DNA of 64,000 nt from positions 1-64,000 of the IMG/VR virus record IMGVR_UViG_3300025889_000109; one strand, given 5' to 3'. The position numbers and the translations under genes are program-made. The notes below the pieces were generated by a model. That model saw nothing but the letters and a program-made list of their open reading frames with translations. It made no database searches and was not told where the DNA came from. The stretch comes from a virus. Positions 1 through 14,046 of the stretch are shown in pieces (the stretch's first letter is position 1; each line of letters starts with the position of its first letter).

Positions 1-763
1 ATGATAAGTCTTGTTCATCTGTGGCTATATATAAAGGCACAGAATTTCTAACTTTACCATCCAATAATTGCTCAAGATTTGAATATAAATCTTCCGTCCA
101 TTTTGTTTGTGTAAATTTAAAATCACCCCTTCTTATATGAACAGCATCATAATCACCGGGCATTAATTTATTAGCTTGTAAAAAAAACTCTTGTTTAAAT
201 TTAACACCGTTTTTTACTTTTTCTTGTATTATTTTGCGGGCTATATCATTTGGGGGATATACGTGATATCCAAAATGCCCAAATAAATTTCTAGGAAAAT
301 GTATTATTTTATCGTTAGACATTATATTATACAAAAAATCCCTATTATCGCAATTAAATTGATTAAAATGATTTATGTTTTCTATGCTATGATATATTAG
401 TGATCTCCCAATAAAATTTTGTGGGCCCCAATTTTTATCTTCATCATTAAACATTATGCATTTTATATCTTTACATATGCCGTCATAATTTTGCTGGTCA
501 GAAGAATATTTTATAAGTTCAGTGTCTTTATATTCTACACATTCAAAATTATCAGTAAAAGCTTTTTTATCTAATATTTCCCAAATATCCCAAAATGTTT
601 TTTTATCATGATGCTCAGCTAAAAATAAACAATAGCCCGGTGGGGGTAAAATAATTTTTCTTCCAGATACATATGACATAGCCCCAACCATTTCATAACA
701 CATCCTTATATTATTAAAACCACCCCACCACCAATCAAAAGAAATATATTTATTTTCTTTCAT
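1..763 (-). CDS. O-fucosyltransferase-like glycosyltransferase, 3' truncated by window edge
   Basis: An open frame starts at ATG 763 and stays open to position 1, giving at least 254 residues. The N-terminus has a GGFNNIRMCYE segment followed by a hydrophobic stretch ending IILPPP, which resembles the glycan-binding start of GDP-fucose O-fucosyltransferase-like proteins. Near residues 209-214 the motif HIRRGD appears, the hallmark donor-site H-x-R-R-G-D of that superfamily, and YIATDE follows near the edge. By family knowledge it would transfer a sugar from a nucleotide sugar; donor and acceptor are unknown. It lies downstream of a 2OG oxygenase on the same strand, suggesting a surface or virion modification cluster. 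The C-terminus is outside the window. Confidence 0.7.
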   Translation of the reverse strand, partial: MKENKYISFDWWWGGFNNIRMCYEMVGAMSYVSGRKIILPPPGYCLFLAEHHDKKTFWDIWEILDKKAFTDNFECVEYKDTELIKYSSDQQNYDGICKDIKCIMFNDEDKNWGPQNFIGRSLIYHSIENINHFNQFNCDNRDFLYNIMSNDKIIHFPRNLFGHFGYHVYPPNDIARKIIQEKVKNGVKFKQEFFLQANKLMPGDYDAVHIRRGDFKFTQTKWTEDLYSNLEQLLDGKVRNSVPLYIATDEQDLS

Positions 764-887
764 TTTTTTTACAAACAATTAATTTTCTATCAGAATAATT
801 ACCAAATTCTCGTCTATAGATAGATTTTCCATTGTCTGGTGATTCATATATATATATTTTATCCTTGGTATGGTGCAAATGGTTCAT
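750..887 (-). CDS. small conserved phage protein (45 aa)
   Basis: A 45-codon frame overlaps the 3' end of the 2OG oxygenase gene in a different frame (start ATG at 887) and overlaps the start of the next gene by 14 nt. The protein contains IYIYESPDNGKSIYRREFG, which matches my memory of a small YVYESPDxGKTVYRR family in marine phages. Function unknown. The nested, translationally coupled position is typical of this genome. The recognisable sequence, rather than length, is the reason to call it. Confidence 0.6.
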   Translation of the reverse strand: MNHLHHTKDKIYIYESPDNGKSIYRREFGNYSDRKLIVCKKNERK

Positions 888-1458
888 TGTATGTATAATG
901 TGTATATAAATTATCAAAATAAGTTCCTTGATATGGATCTAATCTACCATGCATGCAACACCCAGATTCAAACATAATCATTTGCCCGGGTTCTACATCT
1001 ACACCCCACCATTGTTTATCATGATCTTGTATATTAAGATTCCAAGGCGCATCTTTACCCATTGTAATACTTGATGCAACATGATGAGTATCTTGTCTAT
1101 CAAAATGGGCCTTAAAAACAGTATTATTACTATAGCTTCTAATACCGTAAACAACAGCAGGTTTTAGTTCTCTTCCGCACCATTCTTGGTGTATATCTAA
1201 TAAAGCATTTTTTATAAATACCACTTTTTCTGGGTGCTGATTAATGTCTTGTAAAAAACTTATTTGCTTTGAATAATGTTCTTTTCCTGGATAATTTTCT
1301 TCATGCATTTTAGACCTATCATAGAATTCGCTTAAAATGCTATACACAGCTGCCGGAACATCTACAACTTGAAAACCTTTTTCAGTTGCTCTTGTTATTG
1401 GTTGTAGCGGAGAAGGATCATATGGTATATAATCTCTTTGCTCTTTTACTAATATCAT
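859..1458 (-). CDS. 2-oxoglutarate/Fe(II)-dependent oxygenase (prolyl-4-hydroxylase-like)
   Basis: This 199-aa protein has the iron-binding facial triad of the 2OG-Fe(II) superfamily: HFD at residues 118-120 and a distal His at 170 in CCMHGRLDP, with Arg172 two residues later as the likely 2-oxoglutarate ligand. GIRSYSNN upstream and PGQMIMFESG before the distal His fit the double-stranded beta-helix core. Such enzymes hydroxylate protein side chains, nucleobases or small molecules; the substrate cannot be read from sequence. The gene follows the giant tail protein and precedes a fucosyltransferase-like gene, so a role in modifying virion or glycan is plausible but unproven. Confidence 0.8.
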   Translation of the reverse strand: MILVKEQRDYIPYDPSPLQPITRATEKGFQVVDVPAAVYSILSEFYDRSKMHEENYPGKEHYSKQISFLQDINQHPEKVVFIKNALLDIHQEWCGRELKPAVVYGIRSYSNNTVFKAHFDRQDTHHVASSITMGKDAPWNLNIQDHDKQWWGVDVEPGQMIMFESGCCMHGRLDPYQGTYFDNLYTHYTYNEPFAPYQG

Positions 1459-1477
1459 GATTTAAAATAATTTATAT

Positions 1478-6385
<4,908 letters not shown>

Positions 6386-6389
6386 TTAA

Positions 6390-7280
6390 TTAGTGTTTAA
6401 TTTGTTTACCTTTACCACGCATTATTTGCTCAAGCTCTTTAATCTTAATATTATTTAATCTTAATTTTGCTTTTCTTTTTGCAGCAATACTTTCTTTTCT
6501 TAATCTTTGCACTCTATACTCAGGAGTATCCATTTTATTAGACACAATTGCATAAGCTATATATTTATAAACCGCTTCTTCTGCAAATTTGTGTACTTTC
6601 ATTTCTTCTTCTGTAGCAAGACTATCAGATATATATTTTAATGTGATTATTTTACCTTGTAAATCACTGCTAAAAGATATTCTTCCACCTATTTCATCAA
6701 TATAATAGGCGCCATTTTTTGTTGCTGTTTCTGGATTAATACCATAACGCTTACCATAATCAACATTATAACCATACCCTTCTTCTAAAAAATCTATATT
6801 CGTATCTTGTCTAGAATTATCAATACCTGTTGCAGCATGCCATCTTGTTTCTGTTTCAGATTTATTAGCATATAATAGATTACCATTTTGATCAAATAAA
6901 AATCTATAATTTTGATCTTGTAATGGTGCTTCTGGCGTAGAAGACAATCTATTAGACATGATTAATTGTTCTAGCCCAGCATCATCTACAAAAGATAATT
7001 GAACATAATTAACATAATCATGAGGCAAAACCATTGATAATGACGGGGGTACTTCAATTTCCATTGATTTAATAGAACGTAAAGTATCATAGCTTAATTC
7101 TTGAAGAGCACGTTGCGCATGGAAAGCTACTTCTGTTCTTTTTGCAGTATTAATTATTTTATCATCACCTATATAAGAAATAATAAAATTATTTATAAGA
7201 TCAGCTAATGTTACGTATTGGTAAGTTCCAAATGCAGTACCATTGTAATATTGTTCATGCGTTTGTGTAAGTAAAGCCAT
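6390..7280 (-). CDS. head-tail connector / tail ring protein
   Basis: This 296-aa protein follows the smaller adaptor gene after 3 nt and precedes the giant tail protein. The N-terminal half (ADLINNF, FHAQRALQELSYDTL) is helical, followed by a beta segment (MEIEVPPSLSMVLPHDYVNY), the usual pattern of podoviral gp11/gp4-like tail-ring proteins. A basic helical tail (RRKESIAAKRKAK-like) ends it. Function is inferred from position, size and fold pattern. It would join the portal ring to the tail nozzle in the virion. Confidence 0.65.
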   Translation of the reverse strand: MALLTQTHEQYYNGTAFGTYQYVTLADLINNFIISYIGDDKIINTAKRTEVAFHAQRALQELSYDTLRSIKSMEIEVPPSLSMVLPHDYVNYVQLSFVDDAGLEQLIMSNRLSSTPEAPLQDQNYRFLFDQNGNLLYANKSETETRWHAATGIDNSRQDTNIDFLEEGYGYNVDYGKRYGINPETATKNGAYYIDEIGGRISFSSDLQGKIITLKYISDSLATEEEMKVHKFAEEAVYKYIAYAIVSNKMDTPEYRVQRLRKESIAAKRKAKLRLNNIKIKELEQIMRGKGKQIKH

Positions 7281-7283
7281 TTA

Positions 7284-7982
7284 TTAAGATTTTTCTTGAG
7301 TTATTTTTTTATTTTCTTCGGCTTCAGCAATTTCAGTTATTTCAAGTTGTCTTATTATAATACCAGAATAACTTAATATTTTTATAACCAAGCTTGTTTC
7401 ATCAATTTCATGCAATTCACAATCAATAGTGTTAGAAGCATTATATAAAGCAGTGCCATTGACTTCAGTATAAGCCCATTGTACTTCATTTGGTTTTCTA
7501 ACGTAAGTACAGCTAATTCCACTATTTATAGTAGTAGGATATACTTTTATTCCCCAATGCCCACTTGAATTATCTATATTTTGTATAAATACAGGTCTTG
7601 CAGTACTTGGAGCAGCTAATGGAGATTGGTTATAATATAAAACTTCTTTTGCATCTACTTTTTCAACCTCAATATTATTATATATAACAGTTCCTAATTT
7701 ATGTAAGTCTGACGGAAAATGAAAATGATCAGTCATATATGTTAATGTGCCAGACTTTTTAAACCTACTAATTTTTTCATCAATAAGTTTTACCATATTA
7801 GAGTACTCTGTATTATTATCACGCATTCTTTTGAACTGTTGAAGATCATAAAAATATTGTTCAAATATTTCTAATTGTGCCTGATTTGCTTTTAGATTAA
7901 ACTCTTGCGGTGTTATATATCCCCTTTGCTCTTTGTTTAATATAGCAAGTACTCTTTGATAAACGGTATCGATGCTAATCAT
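7284..7982 (-). CDS. head-tail adaptor / ring protein 1-like
   Basis: This 232-aa protein starts with VYQRVLAILNKEQRGYITP, an N-terminus I associate with ring or adaptor proteins of marine Bacteroidetes phages and crAss-like relatives. Residues about 20-80 are helical, the rest is beta-rich. It lies between the capsid-proximal genes and a second connector gene, where portal-binding adaptors usually sit. Two hairpins precede its start (8009-8033). No catalytic motif was seen. Confidence 0.6.
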   Translation of the reverse strand: MISIDTVYQRVLAILNKEQRGYITPQEFNLKANQAQLEIFEQYFYDLQQFKRMRDNNTEYSNMVKLIDEKISRFKKSGTLTYMTDHFHFPSDLHKLGTVIYNNIEVEKVDAKEVLYYNQSPLAAPSTARPVFIQNIDNSSGHWGIKVYPTTINSGISCTYVRKPNEVQWAYTEVNGTALYNASNTIDCELHEIDETSLVIKILSYSGIIIRQLEITEIAEAEENKKITQEKS

Positions 7983-8000
7983 ATGTTTTTATTATTATTA

Positions 8001-8034
8001 TGAAGGGCCACCCTATTGTGACCCCTCACAATAA
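8001..8034 (-). promoter_or_regulatory. intergenic hairpins (attenuator or RNA-processing site)
   Basis: Between two virion genes there is a perfect 8-bp stem TATTGTGA/TCACAATA with loop CCCC (8014-8033). Beside it is a small AGGG-TGG-CCCT hairpin. There is no T-run on the minus-strand 3' side, so a full intrinsic terminator is unlikely. A transcript-processing, stabilising or pausing element that sets capsid-region stoichiometry is more plausible. Confidence 0.45.
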
Positions 8035-8040
8035 GATAAT

Positions 8041-8814
8041 TTATTTAAGTTTCTTTTCTATAGATTTATAGACTTCTGTTCCTTCATCTGTTTTTAAATA
8101 TGCAGCAAATGCTGAATATGGATTTTCTTCAAAAGGTACAGCCATTAATTTTTTATTATTACTAGCCCAATGAAAAGATCTTTGATCAGGTGATAATTGG
8201 ATAATACCAGCTTCAACAGCTTTAATTCCAATATTTCTTAATTGAACATTATCATCTTCAACTAAACTAATAAATAATTCAGGATTACGTTTTGCAAATA
8301 AAAGTAAATCTCTTCTAATTTCTGAAGAAGTCATTTTTGATACTGCAGATCCTGATTCAACTCTAAGTACAGCTTCAGCGTGATCTATATCTAAATCTTT
8401 TGCTAAATTAAGTGCTGTAATTTCAAGTTCAATATCATAAAGGTCATCTTTTGCTTCAACCACCGCATCTAATTCTCTATATGTCATATCTTTTTGTGGA
8501 TGATATATAGATAATAGTTTTTGTAATGCTTGATCTGATTTTGATACAAATAATGATCCATTTCTAAATACAATATGTCTTAAGGTTGAAAACCCATCTT
8601 GTTCATCACGGAATGGTGATTTTTGATTTGAAGCATATCGTAATTCTCTTGCATAGCCTTTTTCTTCATCAAACCACATTAGTGGATTTCTACTATGATG
8701 TTTTGAAGCTAATGTAAATGTAATTGGGGCTTTATTGCCCATTAAAACATAAGTTCTATCTTTTACAACCCAGTCTTGTTCTGAGGCTGTTATTTTCTTT
8801 TCTTTTGTAGCCAT
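8041..8814 (-). CDS. conserved virion-associated protein downstream of capsid
   Basis: This 257-aa protein, immediately after the major capsid gene and its terminator, contains a beta-rich N-terminal part (YVLMGNKAPITF, LRHIVFRNGSLFV) and a helical C-terminal half. I do not recognise an enzyme. Its place between capsid and adaptor genes suggests a head-decoration, capsid-vertex or head-completion protein. Related proteins seem to recur at this locus in flavobacterial phages, but this is from memory. Confidence 0.5.
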   Translation of the reverse strand: MATKEKKITASEQDWVVKDRTYVLMGNKAPITFTLASKHHSRNPLMWFDEEKGYARELRYASNQKSPFRDEQDGFSTLRHIVFRNGSLFVSKSDQALQKLLSIYHPQKDMTYRELDAVVEAKDDLYDIELEITALNLAKDLDIDHAEAVLRVESGSAVSKMTSSEIRRDLLLFAKRNPELFISLVEDDNVQLRNIGIKAVEAGIIQLSPDQRSFHWASNNKKLMAVPFEENPYSAFAAYLKTDEGTEVYKSIEKKLK

Positions 8815-8830
8815 AATATAATATAATAAA

Positions 8831-8871
8831 ATTGTAAAAAAGTAAAGATAGAGGCGCCTTAATGACGCCTC
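8831..8871 (-). terminator. intrinsic terminator after major capsid gene
   Basis: On the minus strand GAGGCG (8871-8866) pairs with CGCCTC (8856-8851) around a 9-nt loop, extendable by a T-G wobble. A T-rich tract containing TTTTTT follows. It lies 17 nt past the capsid stop codon. A partial terminator here would cap the abundant capsid message while allowing some readthrough to the next genes. Confidence 0.65.
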
Positions 8872-8887
8872 ATCCTTACATTACTAA

Positions 8888-10321
8888 TTATGCAGACTGA
8901 GTAACAGACTTGAATAATACAAAGTTGTTAGCTCCTTGTACACATAAACATCTTTCAGATAAGAAGTGTACATTCATTTCATCAACATCAGAAGTATAAA
9001 CTCCACCTACAGATCCAGTGATCCAAGATTTCATTTTTCTATCATCAGCTTCAGAAGCTCGGTAACGAACATGTAGGAAAGGACGCTTAATGTTCTTGCC
9101 TAATTGTTGATCGTATACAGTTGAAGTACCAGCAGGTACAAGTACACCATCAATATCTTCAGTAAGACCACGAGTAGCAGCGTCATTTAAATATTTCCAG
9201 TCAGTTTTGTAGAAGTCATAAGAACCTCTGCGGAAACCGCTGAATCCTAAATTAAGAGCCATATCCTCACTGTTGTTGAATACTCCATAAGAAGATCCAC
9301 CGTTATAGTGAGCATTTACAGCACCTAACATATCATCAAATGCAAGAGCAGTAGCGCGATTTAAGAAAAGCATGTTTTCTTCAATAGCACCTTGCTTGTC
9401 AAGATTTTTTAGAATTTCATCAAAATCTTGAAGAGCAGTACGATCAGCACCGGCATTAGAAAGAGTTCCTTCTCCTGAATTGAAGTTTTGGTAGATATTA
9501 CCTCTGCTTTCAATTGCAGCAAAAAGACCTTCAGTACCTTTGTATCCAGCACCAATAGCAGCAGAACCACTAGCAGCTAATTCTCCTTCTACCATTGCCA
9601 TTTCAAGATAATCTTCAAAACGAAGTCTTGTTTCATGCTCTGATTTTAAATACCAAAGGTATCCAGAAGCACCGTTTTCAGTTGTTACTTCAACCCATCC
9701 AATTTGAGCAGTATCAGAACCAGAGATAGAATATTTATCTTTAATAATGATAGGTGAATTGCTAAATTGTTGGAATCCAGCATCAATTGAACCAGCCATT
9801 CCAGCAGTTCCTTTTGCAAATTCAGAACCATAAACAAATACTTTTACAGTTACCGCAGTACCAGTTGAAAGTCCAGCAGCATCAAGATCAGCTCCGCTAT
9901 AAGGTTTTACAGTGAAAGTATCTGTTGCTACAGCAGTAACTACAGCTTTAACAGTTACAAGACCTTCAGCAATAGCTACAGTTTGGCCAACACGTACAGC
10001 GTGTCCAGCTTCAGTAATTACACCAGTGCTAGTATTAGCGACTGCTGCATCATAAGCAATATGTAATCTTCCTTGTTCTGACCAGATAACTTGATCTGAA
10101 GCAGAAGGAATTTCAGCTCCTACCATGCGTAAGAAAGAAGAAACAGAGCGATTTCCGTAACGCTCAACTTCCTTTTCGTATACATCTGGTAAAAATTGTT
10201 GTGCGAAAGTTCCGCCGCCAGTTGAACTATCAAAAGTAAGATAGTTACCAGCAAAAAGTGATTTGGTTGGTGAAGGCGTTAACCCAGCAGGAAACGATCC
10301 ACCTGTTGCAAATAATCCCAT
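8888..10321 (-). CDS. major capsid protein
   Basis: The 477-aa product has a Gly/Pro-rich N-arm (GLFATGGSFPAGLTP), then SSFLRMVGAEIPSASD. A beta-rich Val/Thr insertion (about residues 105-165) could be a protruding domain. HK97-like helical and beta segments follow, with DEILKNLDKQGAIEENM late in the protein. It sits directly after a scaffold-like acidic protein and portal and has its own terminator, exactly as a highly expressed capsid gene would. The composition (Ala/Gly/Val-rich, few Lys runs) also differs from its neighbours. Capsid identity is inferred from order, size and composition. Confidence 0.8.
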   Translation of the reverse strand: MGLFATGGSFPAGLTPSPTKSLFAGNYLTFDSSTGGGTFAQQFLPDVYEKEVERYGNRSVSSFLRMVGAEIPSASDQVIWSEQGRLHIAYDAAVANTSTGVITEAGHAVRVGQTVAIAEGLVTVKAVVTAVATDTFTVKPYSGADLDAAGLSTGTAVTVKVFVYGSEFAKGTAGMAGSIDAGFQQFSNSPIIIKDKYSISGSDTAQIGWVEVTTENGASGYLWYLKSEHETRLRFEDYLEMAMVEGELAASGSAAIGAGYKGTEGLFAAIESRGNIYQNFNSGEGTLSNAGADRTALQDFDEILKNLDKQGAIEENMLFLNRATALAFDDMLGAVNAHYNGGSSYGVFNNSEDMALNLGFSGFRRGSYDFYKTDWKYLNDAATRGLTEDIDGVLVPAGTSTVYDQQLGKNIKRPFLHVRYRASEADDRKMKSWITGSVGGVYTSDVDEMNVHFLSERCLCVQGANNFVLFKSVTQSA

Positions 10322-10338
10322 TTTAGTGTTATTTTAAG

Positions 10339-11583
10339 TTATTGTTTTAGTTTTATTCTAAGTTTTGAACTATCATCACCACTAATTGCTCTGATTTTTA
10401 TGCCAGAATCTGTTGTAACCGCTTCATGAGTACCACGTGGATTCATATCTACGTTTTTAGATTGTGCCATTGCTTCTTTAATAGCATCGGCTCTTCCTTG
10501 CTCATAAAAATGATTAGCAATAGAATCAGCATTCATAGCTGTAAATAATGCTTTGTGATAACCTGCTGCATCAGACATATTGTTATTGTTATCAACAAAC
10601 TTGCTGACTAATGAATTAATATCTGATTGTGAAGATTTCACGTTATTAACATCACCTACATTAAATCTATATTTGTTATTACCAACCTTATATTCAAAAC
10701 CTTTGAATGAGTCAGAAAACAATTCATTTGTTTTTTGTTCAAATATAGATCTTTGCTGTTTAGCTAATTGTTGTGATTGATTTTGTTCTTGTTTATAATT
10801 ATTGTAAAACTCAACCGCTTCTCTGGCTTCCGGAGATAACTTTGAACTTAACTTAAGATCATTGTAATATTTACTCTTTAGGCTACTTAGATTTGATTTT
10901 GCTTCAGCAATACTTTCTTTTAATAATAATTTTTTTCTTTTAATATCTCTTTCTTCATCAACTTCTTCGTCATATGAAAAAGAGTCTTCCATTAGAAAAC
11001 TTATTTCGTCTTCTGATAGATGTGGTTTTGTTCGGCGATAGTGTTCACGAAGTATTTCCATTTCGTTCATACTATCATAATCTTTATTAAGATTTACATA
11101 ATCTTCAAGCGATCCACCTGTTTCCCGCATAAAATCTACCAATTTGGTAATATTTTCTGGTAACTCGCTGGCTTCTTGATTATTATTTACACTTTCTGAT
11201 TCTTCTTTAAGCTTATTTGGTATATCTTTTATTTTATCCGCTAAGCTTACTTTTTGTTCTACCTTTTCTTCATTCTGTACGAGCTCGATGACTTGGTTTT
11301 CTTCTCCCACGCTTTGCAATTCCACTGCGGGGTTTTCCCTGCTTTCGTCGCCCTGTTGTACTGGCTCCAACACGCTGCTCTCTGTGCTTGATTTTTGAAT
11401 GGCATTTTCTTTTTGTTTAGGTTTTTTTCTTAAATCAATTTTAATGGTACCATCTTCAGCTTTTGTAATATTGGTATCATCATCTTGTGTCTCAACAACT
11501 TTTGCTTCCGCTGGTTGTTCTTGTACTTGTTGTTCAACCGCTTCTTGTGCAGTTGCTTCAACATTGGTTGTTTCTTCAGCCAT
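10339..11583 (-). CDS. scaffolding-like protein
   Basis: This 414-aa, highly charged protein has a disordered acidic N-terminus (Glu/Gln-rich, EETTNVEATAQEAVEQQ), long helical segments (RDIKRKKLLLKESIAEAKS), and a basic C-terminal end (SKLRIKLKQ). That charge layout and its position between portal and capsid match scaffolding proteins, which bind capsid through a basic C-terminus. No protease motif was seen. Around 11270-11400 the DNA is less AT-rich than its surroundings, encoding an Asn/Glu/Gln-rich linker. Confidence 0.7.
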   Translation of the reverse strand: MAEETTNVEATAQEAVEQQVQEQPAEAKVVETQDDDTNITKAEDGTIKIDLRKKPKQKENAIQKSSTESSVLEPVQQGDESRENPAVELQSVGEENQVIELVQNEEKVEQKVSLADKIKDIPNKLKEESESVNNNQEASELPENITKLVDFMRETGGSLEDYVNLNKDYDSMNEMEILREHYRRTKPHLSEDEISFLMEDSFSYDEEVDEERDIKRKKLLLKESIAEAKSNLSSLKSKYYNDLKLSSKLSPEAREAVEFYNNYKQEQNQSQQLAKQQRSIFEQKTNELFSDSFKGFEYKVGNNKYRFNVGDVNNVKSSQSDINSLVSKFVDNNNNMSDAAGYHKALFTAMNADSIANHFYEQGRADAIKEAMAQSKNVDMNPRGTHEAVTTDSGIKIRAISGDDSSKLRIKLKQ

Positions 11584-11621
11584 AATAAAATAATATATAA
11601 TTAATAAAAATGTAACTTATG

Positions 11622-14045
11622 TTACCTTGGTTCAAACATTTCTAAATTAAATCCACTACCCATTGTATCATTTCCAGCAGATTCAAATGCTTGCTCGCCT
11701 TTTCTATCCTTACGTTGTTCTATAAGTTTAGATTGTTGCGATGCTTGTATTCTTGTTCTTTCGTCTTTACGATCTTCTTTATATTTTTCTTTGTCATTTA
11801 GCATTTGAGAATCACGATCCTTTAATGCCATATTAAGATCAAACTCATATTTCATAAGTTCTTTCTTAAGCTCTTTTTCTTGTTGCATTTTTTGCATTTC
11901 AAGATCAGCTTCAATTTGAATAAGCTGCGCTTTTTGGTTAGTTAATGCTTCATTTTTTTGCACTTCCATTTGTGCTGCAACTTGAGTGTTTTGCGAATTA
12001 GCATCTGCTTGTGCTTGTATATTAGCTTGTTGACGTTGTTGATCTTGTTCAAGTTTTTTACGTCTACGTACTTTTAATAATTGATTAGCAAGCTTAATAT
12101 TTTTTATTTCTCTAATATCAATAGCATCTTCAAGATAAATTTGATCTTTAGCTAATGCTTGTTGAATATTATTTTCAAGTAATTGTTTTTCTTCTTCGTC
12201 TGGTGCTAATTCAATAAATATACCAAAATCATGCAAATGCATATTTTTAATATCATCTAAAGCCCCAACATTAAATCTTCCAATGCTAGATATAAATGCA
12301 TCCCTAGTTGGTGAAAATTCTAATACATCAGATATTCTTAAGCTAATAGCTTCTGCTGTTCTTACAGTTAAGAATAAGCTTGATTGTAATATATGACGTG
12401 TTGCAGTATTTGAATTTGCTGCAGCAAGTTTTTGTAATCCAACTAAAGCATATTTATCAGGTGTAGAACCATCACGAGCTTCATTTAATCCCGTAACATC
12501 TCTAATCATTTGTAAATAATAATTATAAGTACTAATAAGCGAACTTATTTTATTATTACCACCATTTGATGTTAATTCTTGAATAGGTACTTTTCCGGGG
12601 TTCATATCCCCATCTTGTGTATATGATCTACCAATTACAGAACCCGTTTGGAAAAACATGTTTAACGCTTCTTGTGGATTGTAATTTGTACCATTGCCTA
12701 AATCAATTTCAGCTAAACCATCAGCATCAAGATAAACCCCATCTGGAATCATTCTTGATAATACTTGCTGTAGCTTTAAATGAGTTAATTGAATCATATC
12801 GGCAAATCCAGTTATACGACTTACCAATGACTCAATTCTTCCTTTATATATTCTAGGTGCTACAACATTATAATTCATCATTACTTTAGTTGTATCACTT
12901 TTAGGTCTTACCATATTTTTAGCAAGCTCCCATTTTAATAATTTTTTAGTGCCTAATACAAATGCACCATCATAAACCACCTCTATTGATCTTGCTGCTT
13001 TTTCAAAACGAGTTCTTTGATCTTTTGGTGGATTGAATTGATCATCTTTACGTATGGCTTTATCTGCCCCACTTGCGGTTTGCTTGATTTTAAATACTTC
13101 GTTATTATATGTTTTATAATTAAAATACAATATTTGAATAGTATTAGCATCAAGTACACTGTCTTCATTTATAAATCTATTATGAGACGCAGGCGTTTGC
13201 ACGCCTTGTTTGGTTAACTCATTCAAATCTTCATCAGTAAGATCTGGGAATTGCATTTTTAACTCATTGATAGTCACGCTTTTAACTTCTCCAACATAAT
13301 ATATGTCATCAAAGTATGGTGATTCAGTATACGAATAAACTAAGTTTGCTGGATCTACATATTTAATTTTGATACCTTCAGACTTATTAAATTCATTTTT
13401 AGTAGAACCAATACCAATAACAGTTAAATCATAATTTATACGACGTTGTGTTAAATCATAATTATTTTTATTAAATACTGCATTGATTGCCTGTTCTTCT
13501 GCAATTTCAATAGATTGTTTATATTCAAGTTGCATATGTAATGACAATTCTTCTTCACTTTCAGGTAAAGTAGCAGGATCATTATTATATACATTAATAC
13601 CAAGTTGTTGTTGAATTTTATCTGATATCTCTCTAGTTTGCATATCAGTTAGTATAGACTCAACATATTTTGTTCTTTTCTCTACAGATGATGGGTCTTG
13701 CGAAAAAGCTTTAATATCATAAAGCCTATCTGACATACCATTAACAACTATATCTACAAATTTAGGTATAATTGGTACAGGTTTCCAGTCAAGGTTTAAA
13801 TAAGAAAGATCACCATTTATGGAAAGCTCATCTTTATATTTTTTAACAGATTGTTCTCCTCGTGCATATAAGCGAAGTCTATGATACTCATCTCTATTAG
13901 AATAAAAACGAGTGGCACCTGAATCTCTTTTGAACCATTCATGTTCAATAGCACGGGCTACTTTTAATCCGTATTCTGAACTAGCCTTTTCAGCATCACT
14001 TGCTATTTGACTTGGAAATGAACTTTTTAATATTGTTTCAGCCAT
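11622..14045 (-). CDS. portal protein
   Basis: At 807 aa this matches the large portals of crAss-like and related podovirus-like phages. The N-terminal third has helical segments with WFKRDSGATRFYSNRDEYHRLR. The middle has the stem/clip region and DVTGLNEARDGSTPDKYALVG, a typical portal passage. The C-terminal about 200 residues form a long charged coiled coil rich in Gln, Lys and Glu. It starts 1 nt from the terminase stop. It would form the dodecameric DNA channel at one capsid vertex. Confidence 0.8.
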   Translation of the reverse strand: MAETILKSSFPSQIASDAEKASSEYGLKVARAIEHEWFKRDSGATRFYSNRDEYHRLRLYARGEQSVKKYKDELSINGDLSYLNLDWKPVPIIPKFVDIVVNGMSDRLYDIKAFSQDPSSVEKRTKYVESILTDMQTREISDKIQQQLGINVYNNDPATLPESEEELSLHMQLEYKQSIEIAEEQAINAVFNKNNYDLTQRRINYDLTVIGIGSTKNEFNKSEGIKIKYVDPANLVYSYTESPYFDDIYYVGEVKSVTINELKMQFPDLTDEDLNELTKQGVQTPASHNRFINEDSVLDANTIQILYFNYKTYNNEVFKIKQTASGADKAIRKDDQFNPPKDQRTRFEKAARSIEVVYDGAFVLGTKKLLKWELAKNMVRPKSDTTKVMMNYNVVAPRIYKGRIESLVSRITGFADMIQLTHLKLQQVLSRMIPDGVYLDADGLAEIDLGNGTNYNPQEALNMFFQTGSVIGRSYTQDGDMNPGKVPIQELTSNGGNNKISSLISTYNYYLQMIRDVTGLNEARDGSTPDKYALVGLQKLAAANSNTATRHILQSSLFLTVRTAEAISLRISDVLEFSPTRDAFISSIGRFNVGALDDIKNMHLHDFGIFIELAPDEEEKQLLENNIQQALAKDQIYLEDAIDIREIKNIKLANQLLKVRRRKKLEQDQQRQQANIQAQADANSQNTQVAAQMEVQKNEALTNQKAQLIQIEADLEMQKMQQEKELKKELMKYEFDLNMALKDRDSQMLNDKEKYKEDRKDERTRIQASQQSKLIEQRKDRKGEQAFESAGNDTMGSGFNLEMFEPR

Positions 14046-14046
14046 G

